A stretch of DNA of 53,808 nucleotides from Clostridia bacterium (lineage in GTDB: Bacteria > Bacillota > Clostridia > Christensenellales > SZUA-584). The notes below the pieces were generated by a model that was not told where the DNA came from, searched no databases, and saw only the letters and a list, made by a program, of their open reading frames with translations. A program made the translations under genes and the position numbers. Location: the NCBI GenBank assembly GCA_003249555.1, contig QKIQ01000074.1:1-53808 (forward strand). The letters are read 5' to 3'. The number at the start of each line of letters is the position of its first letter. The stretch's first letter is position 1. This document shows positions 1-9,474 of this stretch, one piece after another.

Positions 1-19
1 CACCCAGACCAAACCAAAA

Positions 20-59
20 CAATCCGAACCTTTTCTTCATTGACGAATGGTTCGGATTG
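20..59. terminator. Bidirectional hairpin terminator downstream of xylB
   Basis: A perfect 11-bp inverted repeat (CAATCCGAACC at 20-30, GGTTCGGATTG at 49-59) is flanked by T-rich sequence on both sides when each strand is read 5' to 3'. It lies past the stop of the leftward xylB gene, so it probably ends the xylose operon and any rightward transcript entering from outside the window. Confidence 0.75.
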
Positions 60-196
60 TTTGATTTTGATTACCTTTTTGTAATTATGGAAGATTAAAT
101 CATATATTAATAGTAAAAAAATCGATTATATATTGGTCAACCTTGGAATCCTCATTTTTATTTCATGGTCATTTTTGTCCGAAAATAACCCCAATT

Positions 197-1693
197 CTAT
201 TCTGCCATCTCTTTAAATCGAGATTTCAGGTCAGCGTACAGTCCCCGATACGTCTTGTACAACCTGTCGTATGCCGCCACATTCTCGGGTATCGGCATCG
301 TCAGCGTATCGTCTTGAAGCAGCTCGGCCGCGTGCTCAATACTGCGCCACACGCCCGCACCCACGCCCGCGACAACTGCCGCGCCGTACGCGCCGCCTTC
401 CGCTGCGCCCTTTTGCGTTTTCACAGGCAAACCAAAAATGTCTGCCTGAATCTGCCGCCACACCGCGCTTTTGCTCGCGCCGCCCGAAGAAATCACTTCG
501 GTGGGCTTGAGCGTTGGTGCCGCGTTTTTTATCAGCTCGTAAATGTCGCGCAGACCAAAAGTGACGCCTTCCATCACCGCGCGCGCCATGTCGCCTTTGT
601 CCGTCAACAACGACAGACCAAAGAACACGCCCCGCGCATCCGGATCCGGGTACGGACAGCGTTCGCCCGTCAGGTACGGCAAAAACAGCAGATTCTTAGC
701 CCCCACCGGGCTCTGAGCCGCCTGTGCGTCAAGCATCTTATACGAATCGTTGTACAACGTATTCTTGAACCACTCAAGCGATCCGCCCGAGCTTAGCTGA
801 CAGCCGAACGCCTGCCATTTATCTCTCGCGTTGTTGCAAAAAAACTGCAGCCTGCCGCCGTCGTTTTTCCCGAATGCGTCGAGCGCCATCGATACCACGC
901 CGGACGTCCCGACAATGACACCGACGGTGCCTTCTTTCACAATACCCATGCCCGTCGTCTGTATCACCGCATCGCCGCCGCCCGCGTACACCGGCATCCC
1001 CATCGGCAACCCGGTCGCTTCCGCGGCGTCCGCAGTAACATGCCCCACAATGTCATCGCTTTCACAGCACTTGGGGAAAATATCGCGGCTGAACCCAAGC
1101 TTATCAATCAGGGAAAAATTCCACTGGCGTTTTTCCACGTCAAAAAGCCCCGTGCCCGATCCGTCGGACACTTCTGTCGCTTTCTCGGCCGTCATCATGA
1201 ACCGTATGTAATCCTTGGGCATCAGGAATGTATCGATCTTTTGAAACACTTCGGGCTCATGCTTTTTTACCCATAATATTTTGCCGCCCGTAAAGCCGGT
1301 CAGCATCGTGTTGTTCGTGTAAGAAAGCAAGCCTTCCACACCGCCTGCCGCAGCGATGATCTCGTCACACTCCGCTTGCGTTCTCTGGTCGTTCCAAAGT
1401 ATTGCCGGACGCAGCACGCGATTGTCTTTATCCAGCGCGACCAGACCGTGCATCTGTCCGGAAAACCCGAGAGCGATGATATCGTTTTTGTCTGCACCGC
1501 TTTTTTGTACCGCCTGTTTCATGGCTTTTTGCGTTGCCGACCACCAGTCCGCCGGATCCTGCTCGCTCCACCCTGCCTTGGGTGTAAAAAGCGGATACCC
1601 TTGTGTGCACGATGCCACAACTTGCGCGTTCTCGTCAATAACGATACACTTCACACCCGATGTGCCCACATCGATTCCCGCGATATATTTCAT
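197..1693 (-). CDS. xylB: Xylulokinase
   Basis: ATP-dependent phosphorylation of D-xylulose to xylulose 5-phosphate, the second cytoplasmic step of isomerase-type xylose use. The 498-residue FGGY-family protein has the usual length. It opens with the phosphate-binding AGIDVGTSGVK motif (residues 5-15), has the xylulokinase signature GFSGQMHGLVALD near residue 76 and WNDQRT just after, and carries GGGD near residue 240, where the family has its catalytic Asp. The ATG follows a G-rich Shine-Dalgarno stretch. It is last in the leftward operon, 8 nt after xylA, and is followed by the terminator at 20-59. Confidence 0.96.
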   Translation of the reverse strand: MKYIAGIDVGTSGVKCIVIDENAQVVASCTQGYPLFTPKAGWSEQDPADWWSATQKAMKQAVQKSGADKNDIIALGFSGQMHGLVALDKDNRVLRPAILWNDQRTQAECDEIIAAAGGVEGLLSYTNNTMLTGFTGGKILWVKKHEPEVFQKIDTFLMPKDYIRFMMTAEKATEVSDGSGTGLFDVEKRQWNFSLIDKLGFSRDIFPKCCESDDIVGHVTADAAEATGLPMGMPVYAGGGDAVIQTTGMGIVKEGTVGVIVGTSGVVSMALDAFGKNDGGRLQFFCNNARDKWQAFGCQLSSGGSLEWFKNTLYNDSYKMLDAQAAQSPVGAKNLLFLPYLTGERCPYPDPDARGVFFGLSLLTDKGDMARAVMEGVTFGLRDIYELIKNAAPTLKPTEVISSGGASKSAVWRQIQADIFGLPVKTQKGAAEGGAYGAAVVAGVGAGVWRSIEHAAELLQDDTLTMPIPENVAAYDRLYKTYRGLYADLKSRFKEMAE

Positions 1694-1701
1694 ATGCCCC
1701 C

Positions 1702-3021
1702 CTATACGCTCATGATATATTCGTTAAGCATCGACTCCAAATACTCCTGCATTCCCGAGCTGTTCTCAATTTCTTTCAGATCCAGCGCGTACGTTTCAAG
1801 TGATTTAAAGTCTGCTTTTCCATCGGATATCTCTTTGCCAATGCCTGCAGCATAGCTGCTGTACCGTTCTGTCACAAACCGATCGAGCACCCCGTCGTCC
1901 ATGATCTTCTGCGCCGCTTTGAGACCTTTGGCAAACCCGTCCATGCCTGCCGCATGTGCGTAGAAAATATCTTCCGGTTTATACGACGCGCGACGCGGCT
2001 TGGCGTCGAAGTTCAGCCCGCCTTTGGTGAAACCGCCCATTTTGAGCACCTCCAGCATACAAAGCGTCGTTGTATACAAGTCCGTCGGAAACTGGTCGGT
2101 ATCCCATCCCAGCAGCATATCGCCCTGGTTGGCGTCGATAGAGCCCAGCATACCGTTGATGCGCGCCACCATTAAATCATGCTGGAACGTATGCCCCGCC
2201 AGCGTGGCGTGGTTGGCTTCCACGTTGAATTTAAAGTACGAATCGAGACCGTATGTTCTCAAAAACGCAATGCCCGATGCCACATCAAAATCATATTGGT
2301 GCTTTGCGGGTTCCTTGGGCTTGGGTTCTATAAGAAACTGACCGTCAAACCCGATCTCTTTGGCGTAGTCCACCGCCATATGCATAAAGCGGGCCATGTT
2401 GTCCTGCTCGCGCTTCATGTCAGTGTTCAAAAGCGTTTCATATCCTTCCCGTCCGCCCCAAAACACATAGTTTTCGCCGCCCAGCTCTTTGGTGACCTCC
2501 ATCGCTTTTTTCACCTGCGCCGCCGAATACGCGAACACATCAGCATTACAACTGGTGGACGCCCCGTGCATAAAGCGCGGATTGGAAAACAGGTTGGCCG
2601 TGCCCCACAGCAGCTTGATACCGGTGTCCGCCATCATCTTTTTCACGAGACTCACGATCTCGTCCAGATTCTTATTGGATTCTTTCAGCGTGGTGCCTTC
2701 GGGCGCGATGTCTCTGTCGTGGAAACAAAAATACCCGATGCCGAGCTTCTGCATGATCTCAAACGCGGCGTATACACGCTCTTTCGCCATTTCCATGGGC
2801 GACGACGCACTTTGCCACGGCCGTTTCGCCGTGCCCGGGCCAAACGGATCCGAGCCTTCGCCGCACATCGTATGCCAGTAGGCAAGCGAGAACTTGAGCT
2901 GCTGCTTCATCGTTTTGCCGCCCACCAGCTCATCCGCGTTATATTGCCGGAAGCAAAGGCCTTGCTTCATTCTGTCATCAGTATACTCGACTTTCTTCAC
3001 ATTTGCAAAATACTCTCTCAT
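1702..3021 (-). CDS. xylA: Xylose isomerase (long, group II type)
   Basis: Converts D-xylose to D-xylulose in the cytoplasm with two divalent metals. The 439 residues match the long class II form. Visible active-site blocks are [12 protein letters not shown] (catalytic His and its Asp), LIEPKPKEP (metal Glu and Lys), [11 protein letters not shown] (Glu and His) and GSIDANQGD followed by WDTDQFP (metal Asp residues). The start has AGGAG seven nucleotides upstream. xylB follows at once. An unrelated UroD-like gene lies just upstream, so all three should share one mRNA. Confidence 0.97.
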   Translation of the reverse strand: MREYFANVKKVEYTDDRMKQGLCFRQYNADELVGGKTMKQQLKFSLAYWHTMCGEGSDPFGPGTAKRPWQSASSPMEMAKERVYAAFEIMQKLGIGYFCFHDRDIAPEGTTLKESNKNLDEIVSLVKKMMADTGIKLLWGTANLFSNPRFMHGASTSCNADVFAYSAAQVKKAMEVTKELGGENYVFWGGREGYETLLNTDMKREQDNMARFMHMAVDYAKEIGFDGQFLIEPKPKEPAKHQYDFDVASGIAFLRTYGLDSYFKFNVEANHATLAGHTFQHDLMVARINGMLGSIDANQGDMLLGWDTDQFPTDLYTTTLCMLEVLKMGGFTKGGLNFDAKPRRASYKPEDIFYAHAAGMDGFAKGLKAAQKIMDDGVLDRFVTERYSSYAAGIGKEISDGKADFKSLETYALDLKEIENSSGMQEYLESMLNEYIMSV

Positions 3022-3030
3022 TTTGTACTC

Positions 3031-4344
3031 CTATATATTATCAATTTCTTCTCTGGCTATTTCAACCCATCTGGTGATATTGACTGGATTGTTGCCTAAA
3101 GTATGGTTGTCTTTCATCATCAATTCGACAACACAGCCTTTTGCCGCAGCCAGCGTCTCCCTCAGCTCTTTCCTCACAACGTCTTCGTCCATACGGGCGG
3201 TTGCAAGCGGCGACGGAGACGGTTTGACAGACATGATATAGTCTTTTCCAAGCTGCTCCGCCATCACCCTCTTGTTTGCCCAAGGCGAGGACGACACACG
3301 CCTCAGACGCGGGATTGTACTGACATACTCCCATCTGACGTCAATAGGTTCGCAGCAGCCATAGCAGTTAAGCCCGAATCGTTCAAGTATCGGGATTTGA
3401 TACGGCAGTATGAACTCGGCAAACATCTGAGGACTGACCCCCACCGTCTCCTGGCTTTCACAGAAGCCCCACATATCCTTTGTTGAGACGTTTCCTGTAA
3501 TCTCGTCCGGTTTTGGCAGCTCATTCGTCCACCCGAAGCCCCCTGATCCTACATATGTGCCTTGTGTATTGGAAGAAAGAAATCCGTTTTGCTCAAACCA
3601 ATCAAGCCTTTTTAAATATCCGATGCTTAATAGCTGCATCATCGCGTGAACCTTATCAGGCTCCAGAATCAAATCCATCATCAGGTTATCCAGACCGCGC
3701 AGGTTGATGAAATCCCATGTCATGCCCAGCGTCCACCACCAAATGTTCTTTCTGCGCACCATCAGCAAACCGTCAAACACTTCGTGCGCAAGCGCCAGCA
3801 TCGTATCCGAAGCTTCTTTGTCGATTAAAACCTCAGGAAACTGCACTTTGCACAGATCAGCCTCGTAATCCATGATGGCCGGATCAACGATATAACTGCC
3901 GCCGTTTTCCCCACCGTGCTTTTGCAGTTCAACGCCCCATCCGGAGTCAGCGTAGCAGTATGGCACGTCGAAAAACGGTTCTATGACTTTGTCATCTTTC
4001 ATGTTCTCCGCCCAGAATATCTGTTTGCGCAAAAACATTTCCCATACACGGGCGAGCGGATCGTGGCAAACCAATTCCTCGGCCAGTACAATCTCATTCC
4101 AGCCATTTTCCGGGTCGGCAAAAATCATTGGACGCTCGGGTTTTAAGTCATTGTGCAGTGTCCAAAGACGTGCCTTTTCTTTCTCGATATCACGCTCGGA
4201 AATTTCCCGTACCCGTCTGGCAAGGTCCCGCAGTGTTTCCTTTTCAATTCTATTAAATACATATTTTGTATCTATTTCGGATATCATAGGATAACCCGCA
4301 GCCGTTTGCATCGTTGCCGGGTCTTTTGCTTGTTCGATTAACAT
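3031..4344 (-). CDS. Uroporphyrinogen-decarboxylase-superfamily protein (MtaA/CmuA-like)
   Basis: The 437-residue protein has the overall pattern of the UroD/corrinoid methyltransferase superfamily: a WWWTLGMTWDF-type block in the middle, a strand with FGLNCYGCCEPID near residue 320, and a C-terminal TLGNNPVNITRWVEIAREE segment. The Cys-rich FGLNCYGCCEP stretch sits where zinc-dependent methyltransferases of this superfamily bind metal, but the ligand set is not verified. The gene lies 9 nt upstream of xylA with AGGAGAAAG before its ATG. No haem or methanogenesis genes are nearby, so a tetrapyrrole role is unlikely. Its task in a xylose operon is unknown; a sugar-derived substrate or a methyl transfer is conceivable. 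Confidence 0.8.
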   Translation of the reverse strand: MLIEQAKDPATMQTAAGYPMISEIDTKYVFNRIEKETLRDLARRVREISERDIEKEKARLWTLHNDLKPERPMIFADPENGWNEIVLAEELVCHDPLARVWEMFLRKQIFWAENMKDDKVIEPFFDVPYCYADSGWGVELQKHGGENGGSYIVDPAIMDYEADLCKVQFPEVLIDKEASDTMLALAHEVFDGLLMVRRKNIWWWTLGMTWDFINLRGLDNLMMDLILEPDKVHAMMQLLSIGYLKRLDWFEQNGFLSSNTQGTYVGSGGFGWTNELPKPDEITGNVSTKDMWGFCESQETVGVSPQMFAEFILPYQIPILERFGLNCYGCCEPIDVRWEYVSTIPRLRRVSSSPWANKRVMAEQLGKDYIMSVKPSPSPLATARMDEDVVRKELRETLAAAKGCVVELMMKDNHTLGNNPVNITRWVEIAREEIDNI

Positions 4345-4353
4345 AACTTTCTC

Positions 4354-5571
4354 CTAAAACTGATTGTTCTTTAAACTTTGTTCTTTATAATTCAGCGGGC
4401 TTAGTCCCATTATGCGTTTGAAAACCACGCAGAAGTAGTGCTGTGTGCTGTAGCCAACCATTTCGGAAACTTCGCCCACACGATGATCTGTATTTTTAAG
4501 CAGCTCAGCTGCGTATTTGATTCTCAGTTTTGTGAGGTATTCGGCAAACGTCATTCCCACTTCTTTTTTAAACTGCTTACTTAAATAACTGATGCTAACA
4601 CATAGCTTTTCCGCAATTTGCTGAAAACTCAACTCATTGTTTCGATAGTTCTTACCTATATAATCAACCGCCGTCTGCACGATGTCAGAATACTTTTTAT
4701 TCATCTCTTGCAGCATGCTATGGTAATTCAGGTAAATGTTTTCGAGTCCGCCGGCGATGCGCTCACACCTGATCTTAATTTCGTATTCGCAAATGACACC
4801 CAGCCTCTTTTCGAGTGACTGCATTTCACAAACCCAGTCCTGCTGTCCTTGTACACCAATCAATGCGAATATGTTCCCATATGAATCAATCGATGCATAG
4901 ACCAGTTCAAAAGTCTTTTTCAGCTCGTTTTCAAACACCTCTTTTTGAACATAATCCTTACCGGTTAGTTGCTGTTCATCCCACTGTTGATCTGCGTCCA
5001 TTCTGTTTTTTATTTCCATAATGGCCAAAACAGGGGGGCTGTCTAGCAAAATGTCATTAAGAATCAGCTGCCCCGATATCTCATCTTTGCTAAATTTACC
5101 AGATATAAGCGCATTGAGGAAACGGTCGCGCAACAACCCCAAATTATCCTTGAGTATCTCATTCGCACGGTTCAGCTGATCCTTGATTCTTAAACGTTCT
5201 TTGATCGCCTGGCTGGCCTTTTGCAATGTATCATTGAGACGATCTTCCTTGATTGGTTTTAAGATATAATCAAACACCTTGAGCTTAATGGCTTCGTGCG
5301 CATATTCAAATTCATCATGTCCCGTCACGATAATGCATATTGCGTTTGGATAAATACCTTTGATCCGCTCAATGAGATCAAGCCCTTGTATTTTCGGCAT
5401 ACAAATATCAAGCAGACAAATATCCGGCTCCTGATCAGCTATTATATTCATTACCTGCTCCCCGTTACGCGCGCAGCCAATCAGTTCTGCATTAAGAGCT
5501 TCCCATTGTATACTTGTTTTTAACCCATCCAGAATGATCGCTTCATCATCCGCAATAATAATTTTCAACAT
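4354..5571 (-). CDS. YesN-type response regulator (REC plus AraC HTH)
   Basis: Transcription regulator paired with the histidine kinase encoded just upstream. The N-terminal receiver domain has the acidic pair DDE (8-10), phospho-acceptor D55 in CLLDICMPK, VTGHDEF near 83 and the conserved Lys in ILKPIKE near 105. A roughly 170-residue linker follows, then a C-terminal pair of AraC helix-turn-helix motifs (SFQQIAEKLCVSISYLSKQF and the VSEMVGYSTQHYFCVVFKR region). Length 405 is typical for sugar-responsive YesN proteins of Firmicutes. It lies 9 nt from the kinase gene and inside the xylose operon, so it probably activates this same operon. Confidence 0.93.
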   Translation of the reverse strand: MLKIIIADDEAIILDGLKTSIQWEALNAELIGCARNGEQVMNIIADQEPDICLLDICMPKIQGLDLIERIKGIYPNAICIIVTGHDEFEYAHEAIKLKVFDYILKPIKEDRLNDTLQKASQAIKERLRIKDQLNRANEILKDNLGLLRDRFLNALISGKFSKDEISGQLILNDILLDSPPVLAIMEIKNRMDADQQWDEQQLTGKDYVQKEVFENELKKTFELVYASIDSYGNIFALIGVQGQQDWVCEMQSLEKRLGVICEYEIKIRCERIAGGLENIYLNYHSMLQEMNKKYSDIVQTAVDYIGKNYRNNELSFQQIAEKLCVSISYLSKQFKKEVGMTFAEYLTKLRIKYAAELLKNTDHRVGEVSEMVGYSTQHYFCVVFKRIMGLSPLNYKEQSLKNNQF

Positions 5572-5580
5572 ATTAACACC

Positions 5581-7272
5581 TCAGTTCATCGATTTAATAA
5601 TTGGATGAATGATTGTAATTGTTGTTCCCTGATGTTTTACCGAATCCACACTCACTCCATATTGCTCCCCGTAGCTAAGCCTTAATCGCTGGTTCACGTT
5701 CAGAATGCCGTAGCTCTTTCCTCGCACCCCTTCTTTAAGTGTCCATCTGAGCATCTCCAAGTCGTTCTGGTCGATGCCAAGCCCATCGTCCTTGATGATA
5801 ATCTTTAAATAATCTTCTTCCTGTGTTGCCTCAATATTTATATGCCCTTTCTTATCACTTTCTTTAATACCATGATAAAGGGCATTCTCAATAAACGGCT
5901 GCAGTATTATCTTCTGAACATAAAAGCTCTCGAGCCCATCCTGAACATAAATATCGTAATCCATAATATCACTGTATCGGGCTTTTTGAATTTTCAGATA
6001 GCTCTTTACGTGTTCAATCTCTTTTTCAAGAGTGATTATTTCTTCGCCTTTGGATAAGCCGATTCGAAAGAGCGTCGCCAGCGCATCCACAGTTTCAATC
6101 ACATCGTTCGCGTTATATTTCTTGCTCATCCAATGAATCGTATCCAGTGTGTTATACAGAAAATGCGGCCGGATATGTGACTGCAATGCTTCAATTTCCG
6201 CTTTTCGTTTATTGCGCTGCTCTTGATATACCTGACCAAGCAGTTGATCGATCTTGTCGATCATCGTGTTAAAGCCGGCACACAAATCTCCGATTTCATC
6301 ATTTCCTTTGTAGCCAAAATAGAGTTTAAAATCACCCTCTTCCGCCTTTTTCATCAGGTCTTCAAGTTCCTTCAGCGGATGAACAATCTCATTGGAGGTC
6401 ACTGCGGCCACAGCGATGAGCCCGATTAAAAGACCGCCGAAAACGATAAATAATAACAACCTCAGGTCACTGAGCCGTGATAGTAAATTCTGTATGGGGA
6501 TACCCCCCCATATCGTCCACCCGGATATATCTGACGTTTTTTGAACCAAATCGTACTTTGCTTGATCTCTTGGCTCAATAATCTTCTGCGACAGCGGGGA
6601 GTAAACAATATTATCTTGTGTATCTGTAATGTAGAAATATCCATCCGTAATCGGCGTCAAATTTTGCAGGGCCTTGTCAAACAATCCTCTTGTAATCAGA
6701 AAAGCGATCACACCTTGAGAATTTCCATCACTGCCGACGATGGCTCTGCTCATCATTACCACGTCAGTATACCGCGTTTCCGCATCCTCAAACGGAGATT
6801 CGCCGACACGGAACGGCTCTATGTAGATTGTGTCCGGATTCTGCATCGGTTTCATAAACCAATTCTGCTTCAGCTTGCTTTGATCCCAAGCTGTTTGTGT
6901 TTTATTTGCCACCACATCGCCATCCGCATTCACCAGTCCGATAAACGACACATTATCCATAATATTGGAATACCCTCGTAGCAATATTCCTAAATTTTCT
7001 TTTTTCGCGTCATGCCGCACATTGCCTTCAATGAAAAATTCGCCGATCTGACTGTCTTTCTCCAGAAAACCAAGATGCTGTTCAATTACCTTAATCTGCT
7101 CTTTTAATCTGCTGTCAATCTGCTCAAGTGATTTTTTTGCCGATTCTTCGGCAATTTCCATCATGCTTACAGAATACACGTTGATAATGACGAGCGAAAT
7201 AATAATGATTGGCAGCAGAATGAGAAACAGATAATTAAGTATCAACCGGTTGCGTATCTTTACTTTCCTCAT
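5581..7272 (-). CDS. YesM-type sensor histidine kinase
   Basis: Membrane sensor for the adjacent response regulator. There is one N-terminal membrane helix (about 10-33), an extracellular sensor domain of about 240 residues (PAS/Cache-like), a second helix near 272-295, a HAMP region, then the His_kinase/HATPase pair. The phosphorylated His is H370 in IRPHFLYNTLD, the N box is QPFIENAL (458-465), and the G1 box is DDGLGID (495-501). Such kinases usually sense extracellular sugars directly or through a binding protein. A sugar-binding protein gene lies just upstream, separated by a stable hairpin (7375-7395). The start is preceded by GAAGGA at somewhat long spacing. Confidence 0.93.
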   Translation of the reverse strand: MRKVKIRNRLILNYLFLILLPIIIISLVIINVYSVSMMEIAEESAKKSLEQIDSRLKEQIKVIEQHLGFLEKDSQIGEFFIEGNVRHDAKKENLGILLRGYSNIMDNVSFIGLVNADGDVVANKTQTAWDQSKLKQNWFMKPMQNPDTIYIEPFRVGESPFEDAETRYTDVVMMSRAIVGSDGNSQGVIAFLITRGLFDKALQNLTPITDGYFYITDTQDNIVYSPLSQKIIEPRDQAKYDLVQKTSDISGWTIWGGIPIQNLLSRLSDLRLLLFIVFGGLLIGLIAVAAVTSNEIVHPLKELEDLMKKAEEGDFKLYFGYKGNDEIGDLCAGFNTMIDKIDQLLGQVYQEQRNKRKAEIEALQSHIRPHFLYNTLDTIHWMSKKYNANDVIETVDALATLFRIGLSKGEEIITLEKEIEHVKSYLKIQKARYSDIMDYDIYVQDGLESFYVQKIILQPFIENALYHGIKESDKKGHINIEATQEEDYLKIIIKDDGLGIDQNDLEMLRWTLKEGVRGKSYGILNVNQRLRLSYGEQYGVSVDSVKHQGTTITIIHPIIKSMN

Positions 7273-7374
7273 GGTTTATCTAACGTCCTTCCTGTTTAAA
7301 GATACTTTCAAAAAAACGGACGTCCTTTTTTGCGACTGAACCGAAAGCAAACCCAGACCGGTTGATGTGCAATC

Positions 7375-7395
7375 GGGCGGCCTTTTAGGCCGCCC
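7375..7395 (-). other. GC-rich stem-loop between binding-protein and kinase genes
   Basis: GGGCGGCC-TTTTA-GGCCGCCC forms a perfect 8-bp stem just past the stop of the binding-protein gene. No U-run follows on the minus strand, so it is a weak terminator at best. It is more likely to protect the mRNA 3' end of the transporter genes or to lower expression of the kinase, regulator and enzymes downstream. Confidence 0.6.
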
Positions 7396-7409
7396 ACTTG
7401 CTTCAACTT

Positions 7410-8441
7410 CTATCTATAGTTAGGAACGTCAGCTTTTAAAACCTGTACATACGGAATATAATAGTTCTTTTCGATTTGTTCTCCCGATGCCGCCATTATA
7501 GCCACATCAACAGACTTCTCGCCCTGACCTTTTGCATCCTGGAAAACTGTTCCGGACATCGTTCCAGCTTCCACAGCGTCCAGCGCTTCCTGCGTCGCGT
7601 CAATACCGAACACCTGGATCTTACCTGTCAGCCCTGCTGCTTCAATTGCCATCACCGCACCGAGTGCCATCGCGTCGTTTTGAGCAACCACGCCGTCAAT
7701 CTCCTTGCCCGAGGCAATCCAGTTTTCCATCAGCGCCATACCTTCTTCTCTTGACCAGTTGCCTGTTTCTTCTGCAACGATCTTCATATCTGGATAATTG
7801 GCAAGAACATTCTGAAGCCCCTGATAACGGCCGATCTGCGCATCGTGACCCATTTGACCGTGCATCACGACGATGTTGCCTTTGCCGCCCATCAGATCGG
7901 CAGCCATCTGCATTTCAATCTCACCGGATTCGACCGAATCCGAACCAACGTAAGAAGCTGCTTCATCTTGATTCGATGTAATCGAAATCAGTGTGATGAT
8001 CGGAATGCCCGCTTCATTTGCCGCGTCAACCGCCGGTGCACAGCCGTCCATGGAAATCGGGTTCAGCACGATGGCGTCTACGCCTTCTGCAATAAAGTTC
8101 TCAACCTGGCTGATTTGCGTTGCCGCGTCCATCTGTCCATCAGCAACCAAGATATCAAGACCGACTTCCGCCGCTTTTGCTTCAACCGCTTCACTCAGGT
8201 AAACAATATATTCGTCGGACAGACCTTGGAAACAATATCCGACCTTCAAACCCTCAACCGCATTGCCTTCTGGCGCCGCGTCCTCTGCCGGTGCTGCGTC
8301 TTCTGCCGGTGCCGCGTCCTCTGCCGGTGCTGCGTCTTCTGCCGGTGCCACATCCTCTGCCGGTGCAGCCGGTGCACAGCCTGCGAAAACCACACCCACG
8401 CAGAGCATAACAACCATTAACAGTAATACAACTTTCTTCAT
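7410..8441 (-). CDS. Sugar-binding lipoprotein of a CUT2 (ribose/xylose-type) ABC transporter
   Basis: Extracellular solute-binding lipoprotein of 343 residues. The signal peptide ends in a lipobox (VVFAGC), followed by a flexible linker of repeated APAEDA units, then a periplasmic-binding-protein-like fold (family 4, RbsB/XylF class) with VADGQMDAATQISQVENFIA, VLNPISMDGCAPA and VVAQNDAMALGAV. The start was set at the ATG at 8441 because GGAGG lies eight nucleotides before it; the open frame continues five codons further up. It follows the ATPase and permease genes of the same transporter. Linkage to xylA/xylB makes xylose the likely ligand, by inference only. Confidence 0.92.
   Translation of the reverse strand: MKKVVLLLMVVMLCVGVVFAGCAPAAPAEDVAPAEDAAPAEDAAPAEDAAPAEDAAPEGNAVEGLKVGYCFQGLSDEYIVYLSEAVEAKAAEVGLDILVADGQMDAATQISQVENFIAEGVDAIVLNPISMDGCAPAVDAANEAGIPIITLISITSNQDEAASYVGSDSVESGEIEMQMAADLMGGKGNIVVMHGQMGHDAQIGRYQGLQNVLANYPDMKIVAEETGNWSREEGMALMENWIASGKEIDGVVAQNDAMALGAVMAIEAAGLTGKIQVFGIDATQEALDAVEAGTMSGTVFQDAKGQGEKSVDVAIMAASGEQIEKNYYIPYVQVLKADVPNYR
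8278..8367 (-). repeat. Five 18-bp tandem units encoding an APAEDA linker
   Basis: About five imperfect copies of an 18-bp unit lie directly after the lipobox of the binding protein and encode Ala-Pro-Ala-Glu-Asp-Ala. This is a low-complexity tether between lipid anchor and ligand domain and is likely to vary in copy number between strains. Confidence 0.85.
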
Positions 8442-8499
8442 CACAATATCCTCCATTTTATTTTATTGCATTGTGTTTTCTTTTACAAATGCAATTTGA

Positions 8500-9474
8500 T
8501 TACACTTTTCTTCTTTTACTGCTGACATCAAAGTACACAGACAGAATAATGATTGATCCCATCACAACCTGTTGGATATATGTCGATACCCCAATCAGGT
8601 CAAGCCCGTTCTTGACCATACCTAGCAACAGCGCGCCGATGACCGCGCCATACGCCTTTCCTATACCGCCTGTCGTACTCACTCCGCCAATCACCGCGGC
8701 TGCGATGGCGTCAAGCTCAAGGCCCTCTGCCATGACGGGTGTTCCCGATTGGATGCGGCCTGCGAATAACAATCCGGCAAAACCGGAAAGCGCGCCGGCA
8801 AGAACATAGACCAAAACTTTTATATTAACAATATTTACCCCCGATACATAAGCCGCATTCTCATTGCCGCCTATGGCATAGATACGCCTTCCAAAACGTG
8901 TCTTCTCCAGCACTATGAGTGCAAGTATCAAAACAACGGCCATAACGATTATCAGCACTGGGATATCGAAAATCTTACCGCTGCCAAGGAAGATATATTC
9001 CTCAGAAAGCCCGAATACCGGTTTTGCATCAGTCACAATCAGTGCCAAGCCTCTGACCGCAGTCATGGTGCCTAGCGTCGCAATAAACGCCGGCACATGC
9101 CCCAGCGCCACAATCACGCCGTTAAAAAGTCCGCAAACAGCACCGGCTCCAATCGCAATAAGTATCGGAACGATAAGCGGATATTCACCCGGCAGCCCAA
9201 AAATGGCTGATGATACACCGGCAAACGCAACAACTGATCCGATGGAGAGGTCTAGACCGCCGGAAATCAACACAAACGCCGCGCCAATGGCTACTACGGA
9301 ATTAATAGACCCCTGTTTTAAGATGTTGATAATATTGCGTCCTGATATAAAAGTGGGATTCGCAATAGCCAGCACAATAAATATCAATATAAACGCGATA
9401 TAGATTCCGTATGTCGAAGTCTTACCGAACAGACCTGATATTCCTTTTTTCTCTTTCTTACAGTTTGCTTTCAC
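8500..9474 (-). CDS. CUT2 sugar ABC transporter permease (RbsC type)
   Basis: Integral membrane subunit of about 324 residues with 8-10 predicted helices. The family pattern is clear: NILKQGSINSVVAIGAAFVL, GGLDLSIGSVVAF, then GTPVMAEGLELDAIAAAVIG and GGIGKAYGAVIGALLLG. The start was placed at the GTG at 9474, which has GAGGAG seven nucleotides upstream; a further GTG at 9489 lacks such a site. It overlaps the ATPase gene by 17 nt, implying coupled translation. Confidence 0.92.
   Translation of the reverse strand: MKANCKKEKKGISGLFGKTSTYGIYIAFILIFIVLAIANPTFISGRNIINILKQGSINSVVAIGAAFVLISGGLDLSIGSVVAFAGVSSAIFGLPGEYPLIVPILIAIGAGAVCGLFNGVIVALGHVPAFIATLGTMTAVRGLALIVTDAKPVFGLSEEYIFLGSGKIFDIPVLIIVMAVVLILALIVLEKTRFGRRIYAIGGNENAAYVSGVNIVNIKVLVYVLAGALSGFAGLLFAGRIQSGTPVMAEGLELDAIAAAVIGGVSTTGGIGKAYGAVIGALLLGMVKNGLDLIGVSTYIQQVVMGSIIILSVYFDVSSKRRKV

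Noticed and set aside
143..796. 217-codon open frame opposite xylB
   Set aside because: Arg/His-rich shadow of the xylB reading frame; no start signal. The same holds for the long frames opposite xylA, the UroD-like gene, glgP and the surface-protein genes.
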